The notes below the pieces were generated by a model that saw only the letters and a program-made list of their open reading frames with translations, was not told the DNA's origin and did not search any database. From positions 1 through 28,767 of the forward strand of contig CALFWA010000104.1 of NCBI GenBank assembly GCA_937928035.1: a stretch of DNA of 28,767 nucleotides, in the 5' to 3' direction. A program made the position numbers and the translations under genes. Source of the DNA: an uncultured Caldilinea sp. (GTDB lineage Bacteria > Chloroflexota > Anaerolineae > Caldilineales > Caldilineaceae). Below, one piece after another: positions 1 to 11,895 of the stretch. Every line of letters starts with the position of its first letter. The stretch's first letter is position 1.

Positions 1-3
1 TCT

Positions 4-803
<800 letters not shown>

Positions 804-807
<4 letters not shown>

Positions 808-1877
808 CGTCGGGCAAGCCAGCTGATCTCACCCTGCTCCAGCGCAGCGACGGCGAGCTGAGCGCAGGCGTCCACGACGACGTCCAGCCTGGCGAATCGG
901 ACATCTTGCGTGAAACCGCGACGGTAGCGCGCATAGATCTGCTGCACGATGACGGCGATTTTGAATAGGCCGTACAGGTAGTAAAAGAGCGGATTGTCGA
1001 CCGTGCGTCCACTGGCTGCGGCGTAGCGCTCCACCACCTCGCGGCGACTGAGATTGCCCGGCGCAGCCGTCAACCCCAGCATCGACTGCAGCGCCGGCGG
1101 ATCGTCCGGCTCGATCCAGTACCCCAGCGTCGTACCTAGGTCCATCAGCGGGTCGCCAATCGTGCACATCTCCCAATCCAGGACGGCGATGATCTCCGTC
1201 AAGTTGGCGGGATTCAGCATCAAGTTATCGAATTTATAGTCGTTGTGGATCAAGGCTGCGCCGCGTTCTGTAGGCATGCGCGCATGCAGCCATGCGATCA
1301 ACGTTTCGAGCGCAGGAACTTCGTCGGTCTGCGCCGCGCGATAGCGCTTTGTCCAGCCCTCGATCTGGCGGCGAACATATCCCTCCGGCTTGCCAAGGTC
1401 GCCCAGGCCGGCGGCGGCGTAGTCGAGGGCGTGCAACGCCGCAAGATTTTCGATGGCGGCGACGCCGATGGCACGCAACGCCTCCCCAGGGAGCTGTTGT
1501 AGGAGAGGGGAGTGACTGCGCAAAATCACGCCGTGGAGTCGTTCCATCACATAAAAGGGCGCGCCGATGACGGATTCATCTTCGCAGTAGAGCAGGGGAC
1601 GAGGAACTTTACGATACACCGGGTAGAGTCGAGAGAGAACGCGGTGTTCGCGGCCCATGTCGTGGGCGCTCTTGATGGCGGCGCCGAAGGGAGGGCGGCG
1701 CAACACCAGCTCTCGGTCGCCGAGCCGAAGGAGGTAGGTCAGGTTGGAGAAGCCACCTGGAAATTGCTCGACGACCAAGGGGCCTTGCGCTTCGGGCAAG
1801 TGCGCCAGCAGGTAACGCTCCAATGCTGCAACATCCAATTCTTCGCCTCGCCGAACCGGCGCCGATCGATCGATCAT
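804..1877 (-). CDS. phosphotransferase family protein (APH / ACAD10 kinase-like fold)
   Basis: The 357-aa product belongs to the aminoglycoside-phosphotransferase/choline-kinase fold, closest in pattern to the kinase-like domain found with acyl-CoA dehydrogenases (ACAD10/11-like). Visible landmarks are the nucleotide-loop region GGFSNLTYLL (about 41-50), the catalytic loop HNDYKFDN with H211, D213 and N218, and the metal-binding VLDWE with D234, followed by GDPLMDLG. The ATG at 1877 is preceded by a good ribosome site (GAGGAAGAG). It is probably a small-molecule or acyl-CoA-pathway kinase and not an antibiotic-resistance enzyme; the substrate cannot be read from the sequence. It is transcribed away from fabH and converges on livF. 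Confidence 0.85.
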
Positions 1878-1958
1878 CTCTTCCTCACTTCGACAAAGTT
1901 CTGCGCACCCTTGCCCCTATCCGCTCCAAGGCAAAGAAAAAACATCGAATCCTGCGTT

Positions 1959-1984
1959 CCTTTGTGTCTTGAAGTCTTGGTGGT
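1959..1984. repeat. possible dispersed T/G-rich intergenic repeat, copy 1
   Basis: A T/G-rich segment in the 231-bp gap between the phosphotransferase and fabH resembles a second segment at 19940-19966 in the purD-purM gap. Both read roughly CTTyGTGTC...CTTsGTGGT. The match is imperfect (about 20 of 26 positions by eye), so common ancestry is only suggested. Confidence 0.3.
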
Positions 1985-1988
1985 CAGA

Positions 1989-2014
1989 CTTTTTCAGCAC
2001 ACCGGCTGAAAAAG
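1989..2014. repeat. perfect 10-bp inverted repeat between divergent genes
   Basis: CTTTTTCAGC (1989-1998) and GCTGAAAAAG (2005-2014) are perfect reverse complements around a 6-base loop. The element sits between two divergently transcribed genes, so it is not at the 3' end of either. It could be an operator palindrome or a remnant of a terminator from a lost gene. No T-tract follows on either strand. Confidence 0.6.
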
Positions 2015-2108
2015 ATGGATAAAAACACCGGTTTGTAGTATCGTAGCAAAAATTTGAATCATTGACCACTAAAACAACAATAACAATCCACCCGAAACGA
2101 GGGAAGCG

Positions 2109-3140
2109 ATGAGCAGATTGTACGGCGCCGTCACCGGATGGGGAGCCTACGCCCCGCCCCATATTGTCACCAATCATGATCTGGAGGCCACGCTTGACAC
2201 GTCTGACGAATGGATCGTGCAGCGCACCGGCATTCGCCAGCGTCATATCGCTGGCGCCGACGAGACGACTTCCACGATGGCGATCAAGGCGAGCGTGGCG
2301 GCCCTCGCCTGCGCCAACATGCCTGCCAGCGAGCTGGACCTGATCTTGGTGGCCACCTCTTCGCCCGATTACTTCACCCCGCCGGCGTCGAGTCTCGTGC
2401 AGGCAGCGCTCACCCCACGCCCGATTCCGGCGATGACGATTGTGACCGGCTGCACGGGCTTTGTGTATGCGCTGGTTGCAGCCTATCAGTTCATCCAGGC
2501 AGGGGTGTACCGCAACATCCTGGTGGTGGGCGTCGAGCTGCTCAGCCGCTTTCTAGACTGGCGCGACCGTTCGACGTGCGTCCTGTTCGGCGACGCAGCG
2601 GGGGCCGTCGTCGTGCAGGCGACCGAAGAGCCGTGCGGTTTGCTTGGCTATGACCTGGGGTCGGATGGAGCCAATCACCAGCACATCATCATGCCCTCTG
2701 GTGGCTCGGCGCGGCCCTTCGGCCCGGATGTGCTGGATGAACGCAGCCATTACATTCGCATGAACGGCCGCGAGGTCTTCAAATTCGCCACGCGCATCTT
2801 CGCCCCGGCGAGTGACCGGGCGCTGCGCATGGCGGGCAAAAACATTGCCGACATCGACTGGGTGATTCCCCATCAGGCCAATCTGCGCATCATCCAGGCG
2901 GCGGCGAAGGAGATGGGCGTCCCATTGGAGCGATTCATCATCAACATCGACCGCTACGCCAACACGTCGGCGGCGTCGATCCCGCTGGCGCTGGCCGAAA
3001 ATCTGGCGAACGGTCGCATCCGACCTACGGACACCCTGCTGCTGGTCTCCTTCGGCGCAGGGCTCACCTGGGCTGCGGCGGTGGTGCAGATGCAGCCGCA
3101 ACCCCACCGTCTGACGGAGCAGACTTCACGACGCTCCTGA
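2109..3140 (+). CDS. fabH: beta-ketoacyl-ACP synthase III family protein (FabH)
   Basis: This is a condensing enzyme that normally joins acetyl-CoA (or another acyl-CoA) to malonyl-ACP to start fatty-acid synthesis in the cytoplasm. The 343-aa product carries the complete Cys-His-Asn triad: C115 in VTGCTGF, H255 in IPHQANLR and N285 in YANTSAAS, matching E. coli C112/H244/N274. The N-terminal GWGAYAPP and TSDEWI..RTGI motifs and the C-terminal LLLVSFGAGLTWAA are typical. The ATG at 2109 follows GAGGGAAG, a good ribosome site. It is isolated from other fab genes, and the protein runs about 25 residues past the usual FabH end, so a primer-specific or secondary-metabolic KASIII role is also possible. 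Its last 15 bases overlap the convergent 95-aa gene. Confidence 0.88.
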   Translation: MSRLYGAVTGWGAYAPPHIVTNHDLEATLDTSDEWIVQRTGIRQRHIAGADETTSTMAIKASVAALACANMPASELDLILVATSSPDYFTPPASSLVQAALTPRPIPAMTIVTGCTGFVYALVAAYQFIQAGVYRNILVVGVELLSRFLDWRDRSTCVLFGDAAGAVVVQATEEPCGLLGYDLGSDGANHQHIIMPSGGSARPFGPDVLDERSHYIRMNGREVFKFATRIFAPASDRALRMAGKNIADIDWVIPHQANLRIIQAAAKEMGVPLERFIINIDRYANTSAASIPLALAENLANGRIRPTDTLLLVSFGAGLTWAAAVVQMQPQPHRLTEQTSRRS

Positions 3141-3413
3141 CTGCTTCTCAACGTGCCTGGACGCCTGCGCCAATGCAGCGATCACACGGCGAATCTCGTT
3201 CAACGTTTCGAGGTCCGGCTCTGCGATCTGTCCGGGCACGCCGCGCTCCAGAAACTGCGCCGGCGTCTGATCCACCTCGCTGTCGTCCCAGTCGCAGAGG
3301 CAGCCGGCGTTGGCGAACCAACGCAGTTTGTGCGTCTCCTCATCCACCGAGAGGCCGTAGACTTCGCCGCCGGCGCCCCACATCCACGCCAACGCTTTCG
3401 TCCTTTCGGCCAT
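3126..3413 (-). CDS. small acidic protein of unknown function
   Basis: A 95-aa protein that I do not recognise. It has no signal peptide or membrane segment. The N-terminal half is Trp/Gly-rich (WMWGAGGEVYGL), a central FANAGCLCDWDD holds two Cys (residues 38 and 40), and the C-terminal third looks helical. The ATG at 3413 is preceded by a near-perfect ribosome site (AAGGAGGAG), which supports real translation. It lies 24 bases downstream of the adenosine-specific kinase on the same strand, so the two are probably co-transcribed. Its end overlaps the 3' end of fabH by 15 bases in the convergent direction. Confidence 0.65.
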   Translation of the reverse strand: MAERTKALAWMWGAGGEVYGLSVDEETHKLRWFANAGCLCDWDDSEVDQTPAQFLERGVPGQIAEPDLETLNEIRRVIAALAQASRHVEKQSGAS

Positions 3414-3437
3414 CCGCTCCTCCTTTCATTGGCGCGA

Positions 3438-3923
3438 TCACAGCTTATAGCCAAACCGGCGCAACAGCGCCTTGCGCGCGGCGATCTCCTCCTCTCCCTC
3501 GACGCCTTTGCTTTTAACGCCGTCGATCACGCCGAGGATGCCGCGCCCCTGCTCTGTCTCGGCCACGACGACCTCGGTCGGATTCGCCGTTGCACAGAAG
3601 ATGCGACAGACCTCCGGCACGGCCTGCACCGCTTTCAACACATTGACCGGATAAAAGCCCGCCGCCAGGAAAATGATAAAGCTGTGACCGCACGCCAGCG
3701 CCAGCGCATTGTGCTTGGCCAGCTCAATCATGGCCTCGTCCGTGCCCGACCAGCGCACGAGCGCAGGCCCCGACGCTTCGCAGAAGGCCAGGCCAAACTT
3801 GATGCCCGGCACGGCGGTCACCAGCGCCTCGTGTATATCCTCAACCGTTTTGATGAAGTGACTCTGGCCGAGGATGAAGTTGATCTCCTCCGGCTTTTCG
3901 ATGCGCACCGTGGTGAGCTGCAT
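3438..3923 (-). CDS. adenosine-specific kinase family protein (DUF355)
   Basis: The 161-aa product matches the small adenosine-specific kinase family, best known from thermophilic archaea and bacteria and unrelated to ribokinase-type adenosine kinases. Diagnostic stretches are INFILGQSHFIKTVEDIHEA near the start, KFGLAFCEASGPALVRWSG in the middle, GFYPVNVLKAVQAVPEVC, and CATANPTEVVVAETEQGRG followed by GVIDG. The start is set at ATG 3923 because GGAG lies eight bases upstream; a GTG at 3929 would be only four bases from it. It is the first gene of a two-gene unit with the 95-aa unknown. The family name follows a biochemical assignment to an archaeal member; the role here is inferred. Confidence 0.85.
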   Translation of the reverse strand: MQLTTVRIEKPEEINFILGQSHFIKTVEDIHEALVTAVPGIKFGLAFCEASGPALVRWSGTDEAMIELAKHNALALACGHSFIIFLAAGFYPVNVLKAVQAVPEVCRIFCATANPTEVVVAETEQGRGILGVIDGVKSKGVEGEEEIAARKALLRRFGYKL

Positions 3924-4100
3924 AAGCACTTCTCCATTTTACGCTCAACTCGAAACCGCTCCGAGATCAGTATAGCACAGCCGGCCAGGGCTTGAAACAC
4001 CCTGGCGAACAGAGACGATCGCTTTCATGAAGGGCGACAAAAGAGGCGCAAGCGCCGCAGAGCATGCGTCCGTTGAATTCATTCGGCGTTCCCAAACGCA

Positions 4101-4109
4101 TGGTATAAT
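4101..4109 (+). promoter_or_regulatory. extended -10 promoter for the phosphohexomutase gene
   Basis: TGGTATAAT is an exact extended -10 (TGn plus consensus TATAAT). There is no good -35 at 17 bp. Transcription would start near 4116, about 65 bases before the ATG at 4181. Confidence 0.65.
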
Positions 4110-4180
4110 TTCGTGCATTGAAATTCAGGCGCCTTTCACACAACAGCGCAAGGCTTCAGGTGCACAGGAAGAGGGAAAAT

Positions 4181-5659
<1,479 letters not shown>

Positions 5660-5679
5660 CGCTCGACAAAAACCATTGC

Positions 5680-5708
5680 GCAGGCGCAGCTAAATGCGCT
5701 GCGCCTGC
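5680..5708. terminator. hairpin terminator between convergent transcription units
   Basis: GCAGGCGCAGC (5680-5690) and GCTGCGCCTGC (5698-5708) form a perfect 11-bp GC-rich stem with a 7-base loop. It lies between the phosphohexomutase stop (5659) and the stop of the polyamine operon (5747). Read on the minus strand the stem is followed within a few bases by TTTTT, so it best suits the polyamine operon; it may work in both directions. Confidence 0.7.
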
Positions 5709-5746
5709 CTGCTTCACTTCCCGCCGCATCGCAGGGGATGCGGATT

Positions 5747-6730
<984 letters not shown>

Positions 6731-6771
6731 TGTTTGTCTCCTTATTGAACTCATGCAAGCGGCGGATTCCG

Positions 6772-7659
<888 letters not shown>

Positions 7660-7672
7660 CGGTTGCCTGCGC

Positions 7673-8218
<546 letters not shown>

Positions 8219-8242
8219 GTCGAACCCCCTCCATCCAACTGG

Positions 8243-8319
<77 letters not shown>

Positions 8320-8384
8320 ATGAAAGGCGATCGTTTCATGTAAATTCAACGTTAACAAGACGCTGCGCTCTGGGAAAGCAGGCA

Positions 8385-8393
8385 TGTTATACT
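8385..8393 (+). promoter_or_regulatory. extended -10 promoter for the PdeM-like gene
   Basis: TGTTATACT is an extended -10 element (TGn plus TATACT) without a clear -35, about 37 bases upstream of the ATG at 8430. It diverges from the polyamine-operon promoter less than 100 bases away. Confidence 0.55.
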
Positions 8394-8429
8394 GAAAAAG
8401 GTGAATTCATCACAGGCGGCTGTGAACAA

Positions 8430-9149
8430 ATGGACGACTTGGTGAATCAAAAGCCTCCCGGCAAAACTGCTGAAATCGCCCATCGCCAAGTCGAGTTGGC
8501 GGGAGAATGCGTGTTGTTGCTGGCCACGCGCGCGCTGTATTGGCCATCCGGGGCGACGCTCTTTATCGCCGATCCGCACTTCGGCAAGACCGACAGTTTC
8601 CAGGCCGCCGGGGTTCCGCTTCCGAACGGGGCCACCGAAGACGATCTGCGCCGGCTCTCGGCGAGCATCCACGCCACGGGAGCGCGGCGGCTGGTCATTT
8701 TGGGCGATTTTTTCCACACTTGGGCCAGCCAGAGTCCGGCCACGCTGGATGCGTTGACCGCCTGGCGTCGAGAACATCCCGACTTAGAAGTGCTGTTGGT
8801 CCCCGGCAATCACGACCGTCACGCCGGCGCGCCTCCGGCCGATCTCGATATTGTCTGCGTCTCGGAGCCGCTGCTGCTGGCGCCGTTCGCCTGTTATCAT
8901 CATCCGCCTGCGGACGCCTCGACGACATACGCCCTGGTCGGACATATCCATCCGACTGCGACCCTGCGCGATATCGACGGCAGCCGTCATCGCTTCCCGT
9001 GTTTTCACATCGGTGCCAGGGCCGCCGTCCTCCCCGCCTTCGCCGCCTTCGCCGGCGGTCAGACGATCCGCCCTGCGCCAGGCGATCGCATTTTCATCGT
9101 TTCCGGCAATTCCATCCACGAGACGCCCACAACGCCGCGCCTTTTTTGA
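8430..9149 (+). CDS. pdeM: PdeM-like metallophosphoesterase (DNA-damage-associated endonuclease family)
   Basis: A calcineurin-like metallophosphoesterase of 239 aa. The five metal-binding blocks are present in order: DPHFGK, GDFFH, GNHDRH, a YHHP segment and GHIHP. The size and the DPHFGK / GDFFH / GNHDRH combination match the family annotated as ligase-associated DNA damage response endonuclease PdeM. In other bacteria that gene sits beside an ATP-dependent DNA ligase, an exonuclease and an Lhr-like helicase. None of these partners is in this window, so the functional name rests on family resemblance alone. The ATG at 8430 has an AGGCGG-like ribosome site 11 bases away. Confidence 0.78.
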   Translation: MDDLVNQKPPGKTAEIAHRQVELAGECVLLLATRALYWPSGATLFIADPHFGKTDSFQAAGVPLPNGATEDDLRRLSASIHATGARRLVILGDFFHTWASQSPATLDALTAWRREHPDLEVLLVPGNHDRHAGAPPADLDIVCVSEPLLLAPFACYHHPPADASTTYALVGHIHPTATLRDIDGSRHRFPCFHIGARAAVLPAFAAFAGGQTIRPAPGDRIFIVSGNSIHETPTTPRLF

Positions 9150-9193
9150 GCGTTCGTCTTTGGAGAAGCTCTGAAGCTTCCCGAAAAAGGCGC
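9137..9193. repeat. large nested stem-loop over the end of the PdeM-like gene
   Basis: GCGCCTTTTT (9137-9146) pairs with AAAAAGGCGC (9184-9193), and a second perfect hairpin, GAAGCT-CTGA-AGCTTC (9165-9180), sits inside it. The outer left arm includes the last codons of the gene. It may terminate or stabilise the transcript, but no T-tract directly follows on the plus strand. Confidence 0.4.
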
Positions 9194-9290
9194 CTGCTGC
9201 GTAGCCTTGTTTAATTGGCGTTTGCGCAGTTTTCTGCGAAGATACCGGTGTGTTTGGACGACGCTTTGCCGATGGATGAGGAGTAATCCC

Positions 9291-11888
9291 GTGGTGAGAA
9301 CCTTCCACAGGTTTGGTTGCAGGCTGCGAGGTCTGCGTTGTCTGGTCGTTGCGATTTTGCTTTTCACAAGCATCGTTGCGTTCATCCCGATTGAAATTCA
9401 GGCGCAACCTTCTGCGACGTCTTTTGCCAACGTCTATAAAGGATGGACGACGACCTCCGACGGCGTAACGATCGACAGCACGCTGTATCTTAATCTAGAT
9501 GGCAGTGCGTTGCTGGTGGATGATCCGCTGGTGACAGGCAGCGCAGCGGCCTACACCGGGCAATGGACTGCAGCGGAGAACGGCGTCCTGTTGACTCTCG
9601 TCGCCGATCTCAACGGGCCGCTCCCTCAACCTGCCGCTCTCTTTCTGGATGCATCGGCGGGTCAGCCGCTGGTCACACAGCCGGACGAGAACGTCTTGGA
9701 TGGCCGTAGTCGACGTTATTACTCCATCGCCTACTTGCTTGAAAATCGTGCGTCGCCGCCTTTCAATGCTGATTTTGCCATGGCTGCAATCAGAAACAGC
9801 GGGCTTGCCGGCGCATACAAGGCGTTCATTCCCGGCGGCGCCAGCGGACGTCTCGATCTTTCGCTTGTGCTCTTCCCAGATTTTCGCGCCCTGCTTAAAC
9901 GCGATGGATTGGATGGGCGTCCTGCTTCTCTGACCTATGGCGCCTGGCAAGACATCAACGGCCAGCCCCTGGTGGTGCTGACCGAGCGCGACGGCGTTGC
10001 GCTGCAGACGCCGGCCGAGATCGCCTTCAGCGTGGAGAATGGCGTGTTGCGCAGTCAGAGCACGGGCAGCAGCGCCGTCAGCGACCTGGTCGGCGTTCCT
10101 TTTTTCCACGCCGAAGGGCTGGCAAACGCAGTGACCATCTTGGTTCCTCCGACAGAGGTGGCGTCAACCGAAGAAGGAGCGGCGCCGGCTGTCGAAGAGT
10201 CTCCTGCGGCGCCGTTCAACCCAACGTCTGCGCCGCTCCCAACGGACATCCTGGCCGAGTATGAACCGCTGTTTGAAGAAGCTCCCTGCCCGGAGGAGCT
10301 GCAGCGCGATGCAGCCGCCGTTTGCGGCTTCCTTCTGGTTCCCGAAAACCGCAGCCGGGCGGATAGCCGGTCGATCCGCATTTTTGTGGTAAAGTTGACG
10401 GCGCTGGACGAAGAACTGTCCGATCCGCTTGTTGTGATTGCGGGCGCGCCCGGCGATGATCCCGATGCGCCGCTCGCATGGTTCACCGAAGCGCCTGTGC
10501 GCAGGATGCGCAGCATTTTCATTCTCCATCCTCGCGGGGAGGGGCGCTCCGAGCCGTCGCTGGCCTGCCCGGAATCTTTCGCCGGCGACGACGTCCGGAT
10601 CAAGCTACAAGCGCTGGCCGACTGTTACAACCGCCTGTTGCAGGAAGGCGTCGATCTGACCGGTTACTCGCTCGATCAGCGCGCCTTCGACGTGATCGAC
10701 CTGGCGCGGGCGTTGCAGCTAGAACAGATTAACTTGCTAGGCAACGATCTCGGCGCAGCCGCAGCGCAACTGGTCTTGGCGCGACGGCCTGGGTTGGTGC
10801 GCAGCCTCATTCTCGAAAGCCCCCTGCCTTTGGGCGTCAACCGCACGCTGGAAAGCCCCTTCGGCGCCTACGATGCGCTGCGCCGGGTCTTCGCCGACTG
10901 TCGTCGCGGCCCGGCCTGCGACGCCGCCTATCCCAACCTGGAGACGCGTTTTTTAGAAGTCGTTGCACGTTACAACCAGACCCCAGCATCGGTTGGTTTT
11001 GGCGGCGACGCCGCGGCGCGTTCCATCTTTGCCAAACTTCAGCAAGGAGGCGCCGAGATTCCGGCGCTGATCGATGCGCTTCATCGAGAAGACCTGAACG
11101 CCGCCTGCCGACTCGCCCCCATGCTCGACGGCTGTCCTTCGCCAGCCGCCGTGGACGAAACGGAGAGCGCCATCGAGGCTGCACAGCCGATCACTGCTTC
11201 CGAACATCTGCTGTTTCTTCCTGCAATGCAGGCAAGCTCGTTGGCGGCGCAAAGCTGGCGCGACTTTTTCACCGACCCAGGCGCCGGCGAAGGGGCCGAA
11301 GCGGAGTTGCTCAATTGGATTCAAGAGCGACTGGGGTTCGAGACGCGCGAGGAGCTCTTCGCCTTCCTAGACGACCTTCAGGTGCAGAACTTCTTTGCGC
11401 TGTTGCACGCCCTGGGCGTCTCGATCTCGCCGCCGCACGCAGAGCGCCACGGCGCAGAGTTGAATATCCTGTGCGCTGAAGATGTCCCTCGCTTCAGCCT
11501 CGACGACGTGGAGCGCATCCGCAGGCGACTTCCCCCCGCAGTGGCGACGTTGCTAACCGCCCCTGCGGAGGAGGCGCTGCTGATCTGTCCTCTGTGGTTG
11601 ATCCCGCCGGCCGCCATCGGCGATCGCGTCGTGCAGGTGAACGATGCGCCTGCGCTGATCATGGCGGGTGTTTACGATCCGGTGACGCCAGCGCGCTGGG
11701 CGCAGCGCAGCGCCAGCGATTTCGGTCAGCCCTTTGTGCGCATCTTCGCCGGCCAAGGACACAACTTATTACAGGAACCGACGGGCTGCGCCCAGCAGAT
11801 GCTGGCGACCTTCGTTGAACGCCCTACGCAAGCGCCCATTCTGCCGTGCTTCCTGCGCTTGCGTCCAACGTTCTCGCCGCCGGAATAG
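9291..11888 (+). CDS. large secreted alpha/beta-hydrolase-fold protein with Asp at the nucleophile position
   Basis: Starting at GTG 9291, seven bases after AGGAG, the product is 865 aa; upstream starts in the same frame lack a ribosome site and would bury the signal peptide. Residues about 1-37 form a signal peptide (Arg-rich start, LVVAILLFTSIVAF core, likely cut after IQA). Residues about 40-290 hold two beta-rich repeats that remind me of NlpE-like lipocalin domains. A Pro/Ala/Glu-rich linker follows, then from about 330 a TAP/proline-iminopeptidase-like hydrolase domain with Cys pairs. The nucleophile elbow reads LLGNDLGAA with D486 where Ser is expected. The acid D796 (GVYDPVTP) and H824 (GQGHN) are kept. 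The usual DQRGTG oxyanion segment is HPRGEG. It is either a degenerate, non-catalytic binding protein or an enzyme using Asp. Its stop is 7 bases from the end of the S8 protease remnant. Confidence 0.75.
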   Translation: MVRTFHRFGCRLRGLRCLVVAILLFTSIVAFIPIEIQAQPSATSFANVYKGWTTTSDGVTIDSTLYLNLDGSALLVDDPLVTGSAAAYTGQWTAAENGVLLTLVADLNGPLPQPAALFLDASAGQPLVTQPDENVLDGRSRRYYSIAYLLENRASPPFNADFAMAAIRNSGLAGAYKAFIPGGASGRLDLSLVLFPDFRALLKRDGLDGRPASLTYGAWQDINGQPLVVLTERDGVALQTPAEIAFSVENGVLRSQSTGSSAVSDLVGVPFFHAEGLANAVTILVPPTEVASTEEGAAPAVEESPAAPFNPTSAPLPTDILAEYEPLFEEAPCPEELQRDAAAVCGFLLVPENRSRADSRSIRIFVVKLTALDEELSDPLVVIAGAPGDDPDAPLAWFTEAPVRRMRSIFILHPRGEGRSEPSLACPESFAGDDVRIKLQALADCYNRLLQEGVDLTGYSLDQRAFDVIDLARALQLEQINLLGNDLGAAAAQLVLARRPGLVRSLILESPLPLGVNRTLESPFGAYDALRRVFADCRRGPACDAAYPNLETRFLEVVARYNQTPASVGFGGDAAARSIFAKLQQGGAEIPALIDALHREDLNAACRLAPMLDGCPSPAAVDETESAIEAAQPITASEHLLFLPAMQASSLAAQSWRDFFTDPGAGEGAEAELLNWIQERLGFETREELFAFLDDLQVQNFFALLHALGVSISPPHAERHGAELNILCAEDVPRFSLDDVERIRRRLPPAVATLLTAPAEEALLICPLWLIPPAAIGDRVVQVNDAPALIMAGVYDPVTPARWAQRSASDFGQPFVRIFAGQGHNLLQEPTGCAQQMLATFVERPTQAPILPCFLRLRPTFSPPE

Positions 11889-11895
11889 AGGCCGG

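Noticed and set aside
3153..3995. 280-codon plus-strand frame opposite the adenosine-specific kinase
   Set aside because: The minus strand has two genes with good ribosome sites and a recognised family here; the plus-strand frame resembles nothing and spans their intergenic gap.
4118..4180. Extended TTG start for the phosphohexomutase
   Set aside because: The TTG lies at the predicted transcription start, lacks a ribosome site and adds a non-conserved leader; ATG 4181 has AGGAAGAGGG and the family N-terminus.
10700..10800. Calling the secreted hydrolase a haloalkane dehalogenase because of its Asp nucleophile
   Set aside because: The surrounding sequence (Cys pairs, RPGLVRSLILESP, DPVTP) is of the TAP/iminopeptidase type and the oxyanion segment is altered; dehalogenase halide-binding residues were not seen.
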